Shown piece by piece: positions 36,690 to 47,544 of a stretch of 64,000 nucleotides of DNA. Origin of the DNA: Haberlea rhodopensis. Its lineage: Eukaryota; Streptophyta; Magnoliopsida; Lamiales; Gesneriaceae. Location: the NCBI GenBank assembly GCA_907163345.1, contig CAJQUN010000014.1, positions 6,076,001 to 6,140,000 on the forward strand. The letters are read 5' to 3'. The position numbers and the translations under genes are program-made. How positions within the stretch are numbered: position 1 is the stretch's first letter; every line of letters begins with the position of its first letter. The notes beneath the pieces are model-generated. The model made no database searches, was not told where the DNA came from, and was given only the letters and a program-made list of their open reading frames with translations.

Positions 36690-38780
36690 TGTAATAGCCC
36701 AATTTTAAAGAAAATTATTGACCCGATTATTTTAGAAAAGTTTGTTAATAATAATAATAATAATAATAATTTTATAATAAAATGTGGGAAAAACGTGTAA
36801 CTCTGAAATAACGATTTTCTTCACTGTAATTTCGATTCATTTCTTCTATTCATCATCCGCTTCAGTTCGTCTACTTCTCTTCATCTTCTTCGCTGCTCGT
36901 TCGTTTCTTCTTCGCTTCTCGTCCGTTTCAGTTCATCATTCACTCTTCATCTCCCTCACCCCTTCACCTACTCATTGATTAGTTATTTAGTAGCCTTCTA
37001 ACAGAAACAAAAAAAAATCGATTTTCGTCTGTTTCAACTCGAGGAAGAAAAATTTCCAGATTCATAAAATTCGATTTTTGAGCTTCGAAAATTCTCTAAA
37101 TTGGAGCTGAAGCAAGTAGCTGAGAGGAATTCGGATTTGGACATCAATTGGTATGAAATTCGAATTTTTCTTTTGGTTTCGAAAATTTCGATTTTTTTTG
37201 CTGTTCGATTTTAATTGTTAGGGTTAGGTTAGTGAAGATGAATTATTGGAAATTTTAGTGGTTTAATTTGTCAAGAACAAATTGTTTAGGAAATTAGTTC
37301 GAAAATGATATTGAAGATTTTTAAAGAATTTGTATTGTTTGAGTTCGAAAATTTCTGGAATTAAGGTCGAAAATGTTCTGGAATTTAGTTTGAATATTTA
37401 CAGAAATTTTTCTGGAAATGGAATTCTAGAGCATATTCTGGAATTTTGAATGTTAATTCGAAAATGGTGATGGATTTCAAAGAGTTAGGATTATGTAGGT
37501 TGTGTTAGAACCAAGTTAAATGAATATGGTTTTGATAATGTTGAAATGGATAATAGGAAATCCTTGACATATCGGAGATTGTGGGAAGGTTTGTAGCTTG
37601 AACATTGTTAAGAAGCTTTGAGGTACGTAAAGGAAGTTGCAATTTTCCGCAAATTATTTTAAGTATTTCGTATTGTTTGTTTTTGAAATGATTTTCGGAT
37701 AGTAAGCATGCAAGAATTATTTTGAAAGATGATTTTTGATAAGAAATGTATTTTGTTGAAAAATAGAATTTTGAATAACATTTTTATTGTGTGTGAAAAA
37801 AAAACTATTTTGAAAGGCCATGTTTGTCTTGATTCGGTGAATACGATTTGAAGTTTGTGAACTGTGGATATTTTTGTTTCGTTGTGGCTCGCATTGCGAC
37901 GAGGATAAAAACGCGCATACTTTCGGCTCGTTGGCGACGAGAATAAAGAAACGCATTTCGTTTTGCCCAAAGACAGAAGGGGTATAATATTTGTCGATAC
38001 CCTTCCTACGGGTATAGTCTGGAATGATATCATTGTGTCACATCCGTAATTGAGTATGCATTTGTTTCATTACTGCATGGCTATGTTTAATGATTAATTC
38101 TATAATGTTAAAACATTATATGATATTGTTATTTGTTTCCGTTATATTTCGTTGGTTATCCGAACAGTTATTTCCGTTATGATTCCGTTTTGTGAAATTT
38201 AGTTTCGTTGATTGTTCGGATTAAACCATATATGTGTGAAAGTTATTTTGATATGAAATTGTATTATTTTTCGTCACATTATGAAAAATGATGTTTTTGA
38301 TATTTTATCAAATGTTTATTATGCTTACTATAAAAATGCTGCAACTTACCTTTACCTGTAATGTGACATATTACAACTGGAGTTGAAGACTTAGACGATG
38401 CGGAGGATATTTAGATTTATTATGAAGTTTTGAGTATGTTGGCATGTTTAAGTTTTATTTTGAGGATATGAAACATTTATTTATGTTTTAGTTGGATTTT
38501 GATATTTGAAGTTTATTTTGGTTTAGTTTTGTTTTATGATTTTGTTATTGTGGTTGTAGTGATCTGGTAGATCACAGGGCACAATTTTTAAGAGGAGACC
38601 CTTCTCAAATTTTTCTAAGATAAAAGTCACGGGTAAAAATTACTAAGTCAAATATTCGATAAGAATAAAAACGTTTCCGCTAAACAAAAGTTCAAAGTGA
38701 TAACAAGATTTTGAAATGAGTGAAGCCTTGTGTTCAAGCAATTGGGCACGACGGGCGACCCGTCTGGGCGGGCCGTCACA
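36690..38780 (+). mobile_element. 3' LTR of the gypsy chromovirus (complete, 2,091 bp)
   Basis: Begins TGTAATAGCCCAATTTTAAA and ends GGGCGGGCCGTCACA. From 37540 on it matches the partial 5' LTR. An AAT microsatellite lies at about 36748-36772. The sequence right of it (ATTAG...) is copia coding DNA, so the element inserted into an older copia copy. The target duplication cannot be checked because the left end is in the gap. Confidence 0.92.
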
Positions 38781-39920
38781 ATTAGTCTGTCTATATATAT
38801 AAGCATATAATCTTTGGTCTCCTTAAAGTACCTCATTATTTTCTTTTCAGCTTTCCAGTGGTCCATATCTGGATTACTCTGATATCTTCCTAACATCACA
38901 ACAACAAATGTAATGTCAGGTCTTGCAGACCTGAACATACATTAGACTTCCAATGACAGAAGCATAAGGGATGTTTTTCATTTGTTCCTTTTCAAGCACA
39001 TTTCTTGGGCATTGATTCATATTGAAGCCAAAACCCTTCAAAATGGGTGCTACGCTCGGTGAACAATCGCTCATCCAAAATCTCTCCAAAACTTTGTTAA
39101 TATTGGTTTCCTACGATAACCCAAAACAATTTTGGATCTATCTCTATGGATCTTAATGTCAATGGCATAAGATGCCTCACCCATATACATCATATCAAAG
39201 TTCTTAGAAGGAAATTGTTTCACCTCTCTTAGAAACCCCTTATTAATGGTTGCAAGTAATATATCATCTACATACAAAATCAAGAAGCAAATGTTACTCA
39301 CACTAACCTTCTGATATATACATGTTATGTCATCAATAAAACCAAAAAAAGAGATAACGTGGTGAAATTTTAAATACAACTGACGGGAGACTTGTTTCAA
39401 TCCGTGTGTAGATTTCTTAAGCTTACACACTAAATGCTCATCATCACTAGAAGAGAGTCCTTCGGGTTGTTTCATATAAACCTCTTCCTCTAGATCACCA
39501 TTGAGGAATGTCTTTTCCATTTAACGTAAAGCATATCAAAATGGGCTACTAATGCCAAAACTACACAGAGAGAATCTTTCTTAGATACAAGAGAACATGT
39601 CTCTGTATAATCAATTTCCCCATTTTGACTGAATCATTTGGCAACGAGTCTAGCCTTATATCGTTCATCGTTGCATAGTGAGTCTTTCTTTTTTCTCAAG
39701 ACACATCTACATTCAATGGTTTTATACCATCAAGCAACTGAACCAACTCCCAGACTCCATTATGTGTCATTGAATCCATCTCATCATTCATGGCATCAAA
39801 CCATAATTTGGATTTCTTACTTTCTATCGCTTGTGAAACGTCTCAGAATCATTCAAGTTATCACTTTTGAGCTCATGAACTTCTCTTGTCATATCAGATA
39901 AATTAACAGCTTGAATAACC
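38781..39920 (-). pseudogene. Ty1/copia reverse transcriptase relic, interrupted by the gypsy insertion
   Basis: Minus-strand fragments read, in order of the copia polyprotein: EMDSMTHNGVW (about 39780), FLNGDLEEEVYMKQPEGLSS, KKSTHGLKQVSRQLYLKFH, the catalytic YVDDILLATIN (about 39265), then PDITFVVVMLGRYQSNPDMDHWKA and DYMLIYID near 38800. Stops and frame changes are frequent. The coding similarity breaks exactly where the gypsy 3' LTR ends (38780), showing the gypsy element landed in the RNase H part of this copia copy. No gag or integrase was found upstream, so it was already deleted or is unrecognisable. Confidence 0.85.
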
Positions 39921-40189
39921 GTAATAGAAAATACATGCTTATATCAAAAATTTCGAAGCAAATAACAAAAAAGATGTTTTACCAATGTAAACCATCAATA
40001 ACATATGAATCCTTGACATAGAAATTATCTGTGTGTTAGATTCTAATTCAAATAGATTCATACAAATTTATGATAAAACAATTGAATTATCCGACATGCA
40101 TGTGGGTAGATTAAGAACATAATTCAATATATTATCCTAATTAATCATATTTAATATAATAAAATTTCATGTGGGATAAATTCTGTTAT

Positions 40190-40765
40190 ATCAAATGTAA
40201 TTAATTACAAGTAATGTCTATTTAGCTTTATATGATGTTAAAGAATTTATGTATAATTTAATTAAATAAAGCTGATATGGCTACACTTTAATCAATTATA
40301 TAATACATATCACAGACATTTTATCTGAATGCATAAAACTATGACATAGCTTAATTAAAGTAATGTCTATTATACTTTATGTGATTCACATTATTAATGT
40401 ATAATTTAATTAATTAAAGCTGATGTGGCTACAATTTAATCTGTTATATAATACATATCACATACATTTAATCTGAATGCATAAAACTATGACATAGCTT
40501 AATTAAAGTAATGTCTATTATACTTTATGTGAGTCACATTATTAATGTATAATTTAATCAACTGTAATTAACTAAACTGTACGAATCACTTACACATTTA
40601 TCCTGAATGCATAAAAATTATATTGTAGCTTAATTAAAGTGATATCTATTATACTTTATGTGATTCACATAATTAATTTATAATTTAATCAATTAAAGAG
40701 GGTGTGACTTTACTTTAATCAATTAAACTATACGGATCATTTTTATAATCCATAATCAATTAAAT
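40190..40765. repeat. Four tandem copies of an AT-rich unit of about 149 bp
   Basis: AATGTCTATT and its variant recur at 40213, 40362, 40510 and 40641, with TATAATTTAATTAA, AAAGCTGATGTGGCTAC and GAATGCATAAAACTATGACATAGC phrases in the same order. The last copy is shortened by about 17 bp. The array lies between the copia pol relic and its leader. Confidence 0.88.
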
Positions 40766-41784
40766 TACACATAGAGATTGCATAAGAATAAAATCTTAAA
40801 GCCATGCATAAAATTAGTTTATGCTTCAAAATTAGTCAATACCATTTATTTTATCGACATAAATGATAAAATCTTAAATAACTCCACAAATTAACTTATT
40901 TCATGCAATAATTAATACCAAAATTTCAATTTTCAAATATCAAAATCACAAATTGATATTGTAACCCATAATTAATTCTAAAAATTCCAAATTCCCAAAA
41001 GGATATAAAATTTTGAATTTTCAAAAGTTTAAATTTTAAAAATCCAAATCAGAAAATTTAACCAAATAAGCCCTTAAATTGAAAAAACCTAATTCCCAAA
41101 TTGAAAAATCCCTAACCCTAACCCTAAACCAAATTAGCGCTGCCTCCGCCTCCTCAGGCAAATCCACCGCCGACCAACGTCCGACCATCGCACATAGGTC
41201 ACGACCGACCAACATCCCGACATCGCCGGTCACAAATAGGTCGGACAGGGCGTGCCGTCATGCCCGAAATCCGGCCAAATCCGAAATTTTCTGTCGTCAA
41301 CCACCTCGACAACCACCACCAAAGCGATGGTTACACCTTATTTGACGATTAACGTACAAAGCCGCAGTCCAAATGATTGGAAATCGATCAAAAATTGACT
41401 CAAAAGAGGCACATCGCACGCACCAAAAATGTGATCCAATCCCCGACGATTTTCCGATATACGAATCCGTCCAGCTGCGTCCGATGGTCGTCCTCTCATG
41501 GTGGTTCGATAGGTACCCTTCATCACCCGAGTTGGTTCTGTACGGCGACCACTTTGGCAATTTATGAAAGCTAGGGTTTCAAAACTAGGGTCGAAACATA
41601 ATTGAAATTGGGAATTTTTTGAATTTCCAATTAATTTATGATGTATTTTAATTTCGAAAATTGTGTAAAAATTCATGATACAAATTAAAATTATATCATC
41701 ATGGTTTTTCAAAAATATTTTTTTTGGTCCAGCTCAAAAATTTCAAATGTATCAAGTCAAAGACAAACCCGCTTTGATACGAAC
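40766..41784 (-). mobile_element. Leader region of the copia-type element with tRNA primer-binding site
   Basis: On the minus strand AGTTCGTATCAAAGCGGG (about 41767-41784) follows directly after the LTR end and matches the TGGTATCAGAGC primer-binding site for initiator methionine tRNA with some changes. The rest (41036-41580) is richer in G+C and open in several frames on both strands, but no gag motif was recognised. It may be a transcribed leader or captured DNA. Confidence 0.5.
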
Positions 41785-42190
41785 TGTTAGAAATTCTAAC
41801 ATGAAAACTTAATGGATTTTAATGTATCTAAACATATGTCATACAAAATTGAATATGCGGAAATATAAAAGTTCAGGATCGGTGTTAGCTCCAATCTTTG
41901 ATTTACTTTTGATACAGGAACCTAAAAAACTTTAGTTGCAAGGGTGCTTTTAAACCTTTATCAATCTCCCTTAGATGATGTCTTGAGAACTTAATATAAC
42001 AATTGGCTTATGACCCAAACATCTAGTATTTATAAGCTCAATATCATCAATGAACATATGAAAATTGAATGTAAAATATTATGGACCACATAAATAAATA
42101 TTTTAATTAAACTTTAAATAAATATTTAAACGAATAAGCACTTAAATGAACATTAAATAGAAAAGTTATAAAAATAAATGTAAACATTGA
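41785..42190 (-). mobile_element. 5' LTR of the copia-type element (outer border approximate)
   Basis: On the minus strand the LTR ends ...GTTAGAATTTCTAACA next to the primer-binding site, and carries a TATA-like CTTATAAATACTAG at about 42030. Its start lies before the AP-4 sigma promoter at about 42270; I could not fix it. The matching 3' LTR would be left of the gap and was not recognised. Confidence 0.5.
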
Positions 42191-42273
42191 TGTCTTAAAT
42201 ATTTATTAGAAATTGCGCACGAGTAATTCAGGGACCAAAGTGATATTCTCGAATATTAAATTTACAGCAGAAG

Positions 42274-42280
42274 TATAAAT
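42274..42280 (+). promoter_or_regulatory. TATA box of the AP-4 sigma gene
   Basis: TATAAAT about 100 bp before the start codon, followed by an AGAGAGAGAA tract, which is common in plant leaders. Confidence 0.55.
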
Positions 42281-42377
42281 AGAGAGAGAAGTTCGCAAAT
42301 GGACAGATTCGAGGTTCCGCGGTCTGTGATTTCTAAGATCAAGAAAATAGGGAAAAGAACAGCATATCCAAATTGAA

Positions 42378-44867
42378 ATGGGAATAAGATTCGTACTGAT
42401 GGTAAACAAGCAAGGACAGACCCGTCTAGCACAGTACTATGAATACCTAACCCTCGAAGAACGGCGTGCTCTCGAAGGTGAAATTGTCCGCAAATGTCTC
42501 GTTCGCACGGAGCATCAGGTTTCTGGTTTTTTGTATTTTTGATGCGATTTCGCATTTATTTTGATCTGTTGTTCTTTAAAGAGGATAATTATGTATTTTT
42601 GAGTTGCTTACACAAACTGGATCGCATATAGATCGAGAAAAGGAAAGAAATGCACATGATTTGATTGATTGCGCTTGTCCCTTGATTTACCATCTCCTTG
42701 TTTTAGTCTCTTAAGGATTCTTGTAGATCGATTTGATCCTTTTCCTGTGAATTTAACTTTGATCGGTAATTTGGTGAGTAGTTGCAGGAACTTGAGTGTA
42801 AAACTTCTTGGCGGTTTGATTTTGAAGAATTGTTATGGATGCTGAGTTAGAAAGTTCAAGCATAAATTTAGGTTAGGAAAAATCGAAATTATGGTATTAA
42901 CATTTGAAATACGAAACTATTTCACCAACTTTAGCTATTTGGATTCAATCATGTCTAATTACAGTCTGGAGAAAGTGCATTTTGAAGGACTAAAAATATG
43001 TGCATCCTAGTCTTACACTCTGATGAAGGAAAAGCAATCTATGGCTATTTTGAAAGTAAATCATCATGCCTGCAATTCAATGATGTATGATCAACTACTA
43101 AATTATGCAATTAAATGACTTTTTTCTCCTGCTTGGATTAATTTTGGTTACCATCTGGCCTTTAGTACATTGAGCCAGGAATTGTGGCATGTCTTAGGAA
43201 CCATGTCATAGACTATTATCATCTCAAATCTTTTAGTTTTGTTCATTCATTGATTACCATTTTCTCTTTGGAATCTAGGTAGTGGACTTAATACACCTTA
43301 TCATGGGTTCCTGTTGACAAATTCTGATTATACATTGTGAAATAGTTTCTGAGTACATTGACTAGGATGTGCTGAAAGATACTTCCGTCAGTGGCTGAAA
43401 AATGTAATTTGAAATCTTAAATCACCTGTTTATTACAGGATAGCGACTTTTGAGTCTTTTTTCCTCATCTAATTTTAGTTTTCCATCTTGTTAAGTCGAG
43501 TGACAGAAGATATGTATCTTTTGGTTAAGGCCTTAAGGGTATTCCTCTTGCCAAATGTAAGTTGCTTAAGTTTTTGGTAATGTTGCTTGTGGTTTATTAT
43601 AATTCTTAAATTGTATTGTTTGCTTTTATCTTGAACAGTGTTCCTTTGTTAAGCATCGAAACTACAAAATTGTATATAGGCGATATGCATCACTATTTTT
43701 CCTGGTTGGAGTAGACAATGAAGAAGTAAGTTTTACAGTTTCACAGTTATTGATCTTCCTCTGCATTATATGCTACAACTTCCTATTCTTGTTCTTGTGA
43801 ATCTTAGGGAAACAAAATATTCAAAAGTAATGATAATAAATGCAACAGGCACGTAAAAATTGAAGGATAATAGCAAAATATTACCTTCTGGAATGCGTTA
43901 TATTATAGATCGGCTGTGTTGGTGATATCCACTTACAGATTTATGATTTTGGATTAATAGTGTATTGGTTTAGCTTTTGCAATTAATGGATGAGTATTCT
44001 AGGGTGACTGCGTTTGGTATGTCTTCTGCTAACAGCTTTCTTATTGGAATTCTAAAATAATCCACAGTGGTCCAGTCACTAAACTTGCAGTGTTGCTACT
44101 CCACAAGACAAGAGCATTAGATGATGGGGCATCAATATCCAGCTTCAAAGTGCGATGATTCAATCTAACTTGATCCTCTTTAGGTCACCTCATTTATGTG
44201 GCTACATGGGCTCTTTCGCTAACTTGAAAATGTGCTCAAAAGCTATGAGATACGACAAATTTATTGTACTATTAACAGTCATCAATGTATGCATCTCAAA
44301 AACTAGGGGAACACATAAGTTCGTTTTTGATGCCCGTGAAAGAATTCCCTGTCAAAGAACAGATGAGACTGTTATCCTTAATTTCAAATAATAATTTCAT
44401 AAATAACTTTTAGGATATTTTGCATACTTTCTTTGAAAGTTGAAATATGTCTGTTGACAAGCATGATTATGTTAAACAAATGACCACTTGTTCCACCCGA
44501 GTTTCATACTAAACTAGTCTTCTTGCTTTTCATCCATGTTAAAAAGTTGAAAATCCATGATTTGCTTGGTGGCTCTATTTTCAGAACGAGCTTGCGATTC
44601 TGGAGTTCATACACCTCCTAGTTGAAACAATGGATCGACATTTTGGCAATGTGGTAAGTTTCTTGAAAAGTCTGAAATGATGTTCTGCTACCTCCACCTT
44701 TCAAAGCTTATTGCGTAGCTGAGTTGTTGCAGTGTGAGCTGGACATCATGTTTCATTTGGAGAAAGCACACTTCATGCTGGAAGAAATGGTGATGAATGG
44801 TTGCATTGTTGAGACAAGCAAAGCCAATATTCTGTCTCCAATACAGCTAATGGATAAAGCATCATAG
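42378..44867 (+). CDS. AP4S: AP-4 complex subunit sigma (4 exons)
   Basis: This is the small subunit of the AP-4 adaptor complex, which sorts membrane cargo at the trans-Golgi network. Exons are 42378-42518, 43639-43725, 44585-44653 and 44733-44867; all junctions are GT-AG and stay in frame, giving 143 residues, the length I recall for Arabidopsis AP-4 sigma. The protein starts MGIRFVLMVNKQGQTRLAQY, continues VRKCLVR and NYKIVYRRYASLFFLVGVD, then ELAILEFIHLLVETMD and ELDIMFHLEKAHFMLEEMV, and ends IQLMDKAS. These are clathrin-adaptor small-chain signatures; the NGCIVETSKANIL tail favours sigma-4 over sigma-1/2/3. The gene looks intact. It lies head-to-head with a decayed copia LTR on its left. 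The inositol oxygenase gene on its right is also its neighbour in Arabidopsis. Confidence 0.95.
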
Positions 44868-45577
44868 GCTGGTGAGTCTGATGTGCTCGAAATATTGCAA
44901 CATTTGAGACCATGTTTGGTTTTGGATTCCTTTTTCTAATAAGTCTCGTGTAACTACTTCTATCTCTGCAAAAGACGATCAAATTCTTATTTCAATGAAG
45001 CTGAGTTCTTGTTTGTGCAATAAATGATCATATTATTATCAAATGAAAATTAATCTTCTATGATTTGTCCGGATTGGACCGAACAAACGATGTGGGTGCA
45101 ACAGCCTAGCTTTTAGCTCGAATTAACTGGGGTTAAAAAAAATTTTGATTGGTGACTCGGATTGGTTAGTTTGTTACTAGCCCCATCAAAATCAGAAATC
45201 GGAAACATGCAAACCATGGTGTAGTGTTTGTTAATAAGTGATGGAGTAACCGAGCGGTATCTGGTTCCATTACCCTGATGATAAGCCTGTTATGTTTATC
45301 CATGAAAAACCTGGTCTGGTTAACTAACCTGGTGAATTTTCTGAGGCCATGTGGTTTGCTACGTAGTTTGATCAAAATCAAGCTATTTGGATTAATATGT
45401 GCACTTTTATACATTGAATTTTAGAAGCTCATATTCTCTTTTAATCGTTTCTATCCTCCATTCTCAGAAAAATAAAAGCTATACAAAAGAAACACCAAAT
45501 TGTATAAATACCACACCAAATTGTATAAATCCAGAAACAAAATTGAAACTTAAATTCGAAAACTATGATTAAAAAGC
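44868..45577. other. Spacer between AP-4 sigma and the hAT relic
   Basis: This contains the expected 3' untranslated region of AP-4 sigma and AT-rich DNA. A short direct duplication (CACCAAATTGTATAAAT) lies at about 45490-45530. No gene was supported. Confidence 0.5.
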
Positions 45578-46994
45578 TTACTTATAGACAACGGTATCGT
45601 CGATAAATACAAGTGGTAGAAAATAATGAGAAGTAGGATTACAAACACCGGAGAAACGATCTGTTGCATCTTTAAAGGTTGATAACAAAGCAGTTAAATT
45701 TTTAACAAAAAACCAATCATTATCAGATAATAAATAACTTTCATCACTTTCAGGCATTTGATAAGAGTTATAAAAAGAAGTTAAAGCATCTTGATAAGGT
45801 AACATCGATTCTAACATTTTGAGCAAAGAATTCCATCGACTTACAATGGGCGGTGGAAAAAGAGTAAACCGAAGGTTCTGACTTGCACACGTATGTTTCC
45901 AATCACGCTTAGTGCGTGATTGTCGTATCCATTGACAACAATTTTTAAGTTTGTCTATGCTACTACATTCAGCATCTTCATAACCATCTTTTACTGCTAA
46001 ATTAATTATATGGCATGCACATCTAACATGGAAAAAAACACCATTAAGCATTGGTCGTAAATATATTTTAAGTTCACGCATTGCCGCGTTATTATTTGAA
46101 GCGTTGTCAAGTGTAATCGAACAAATTTTATCTGCAATTCCATAAAATCTACAAACATTAACAATATATTTAGCAATTTGGGAACCAGTATGTGCAGATT
46201 TTAATTCATCCAGTGACAAAATTCTTTTCTGCAAACACCAGTTATCATCAATCCAATGACCAGTAATAACAAGAAAAGAAAGTAGTGCGGTATTCGTCCA
46301 AATATCAGTAGTTAAACTTAATCTGCAGTTAATAGAAGAAAGATGATCAACTAAAGTCTTACGGTAATCAAGAAACACATCGACAATATTTCTTTTCAAA
46401 GTATGCCTAGAAATATGTCTAAAACATGGTTGGATACCAGAAGAAAATTCAACAAAGCCATCTTTTTCATAAAACAAAAAAGGAAGTTCGCATCTTACAA
46501 TAAAACGAACGAATAATCTTTTGTTCATTTCCGGTGTTAAGATAAAATTAGTGCCAGACTGAGGATTAATTTGAAGTTTGGTTGGTTCTCTACCTAATGG
46601 TTGTAAAGTAATATCATCAAAATTATGCTTTTTAACTAGATGTTTCTTAAAAGTTCCGGTACCGCCAGCGGAACCACCTGTTTTATAATTATATGTGGTT
46701 TTACATATTTTACAAATAACAACAGATTCGTTCGTACCTGGTTTTGTCTCGACGTCAAAATGATCCCATACCTTGCTTCGTTTGGGACGGTTACTCGTGC
46801 GACTCGAAGCGGCAGTAGTCACGGATGACCCGCCAGGGGCCGGATTTTGGGGGGGCCGCCGGTTCTGCAACGTGTTCCGCTTCTTCAACATCATAAGCAT
46901 TATCAAACTCGGCAAAAATATCATAATTTCCTTGGAATAAATGTGGATTTGAGGAACCACCACGACCACCACGACCAGTAGAAGAAGATGCCAT
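45578..46994 (-). pseudogene. hAT-family transposase with BED zinc finger, frameshifted and truncated
   Basis: Transposase of a ZBED/RICESLEEPER-like hAT transposon. The natural start is probably 46994 (MASSSTGRGGRGG), in a different frame from the main body; the two frames meet at a run of seven G at about 46850, so a single-base change in that run broke the gene. The body carries a BED finger (WDHFDVE, VICKICKTTYNYK, GTGTFKKHLVKKH), then the RNase H-like core phrases TTDIWTNTALLSFLVITGHW, ITLDNASNNNAAMREL and HVRCACHIINLAVKDG, and WNSLLKMLESMLPYQDAL. It ends at 45578 after NPTSHYFLPLVFIDD, so the C-terminal dimerisation domain is missing; no continuation was found further left. The copy cannot be active. 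Confidence 0.85.
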
Positions 46995-47109
46995 CGTATT
47001 AGTGGAAATATGGAAAAACGAGATAATTGTAATCAAGATTAGGATTGTAAGAGTAAGAGAGTTGGAGATGAAAAATTGAAGAGGAAAAATGAGGTATATA
47101 TAGAAGCAA

Positions 47110-47423
47110 AATTTTTTTTTTTTTTAAATTTTTTTTTTTTTTAATTAAGCTTTTAGCCGTTGGGCAACGGCAGTCCGTTGGCCAACGGCTACAATGCCGT
47201 TGGCCAACGGTACCTCCTTTTTTTTTTTAAAAAATTTTTCACCGGTTTCGGTTTCGGTCCGGAACCGGAACCGCCGGATTGGCGGTTCCGGATCTGTGGA
47301 ACCGATCCGATCCGGGTAAAACCCAGATCGGAATCCGGTTTCTAACCGGATCCGGTTTGGAACCGGAACCGACCGGTCCGGTTCCGGACCGGTTCCGGTT
47401 GATCCGGCCCAATAAGCACCCGA
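47110..47423 (-). mobile_element. 5' terminal region of the hAT element, with repeated palindromes
   Basis: CCGTTGGCCAACGG, a perfect 14-bp palindrome, occurs at 47175-47188 and 47197-47210, with a one-base variant at 47157-47170. Next comes a GGAACCGG/CCGGTTCC-rich tract (47240-47405), then GGCCCAATAAGCACCCGA. The end resembles the tip of the MITE at 58229-58577 (GTTAAGCACC). It therefore looks like the terminus of the element whose transposase is at 45578-46994; the other terminus is missing. Confidence 0.65.
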
Positions 47424-47544
47424 CCATAATCGACCTAACCAAATATATATCTCAAATAATGATGTACGAATTCATGCCAATTATGGAACCAAATAGGCTA
47501 AACTGACTCAAATCTTATTCCACACTAACACAATTAAAAACCCT

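Noticed and set aside
41108..41130. Telomere-like CCCTAA repeats
   Set aside because: Only about three imperfect units; such phrases are common in plant leaders.
47160..47506. Proline/arginine-rich open frames on both strands
   Set aside because: By-product of GGAACCGG words in the hAT end.
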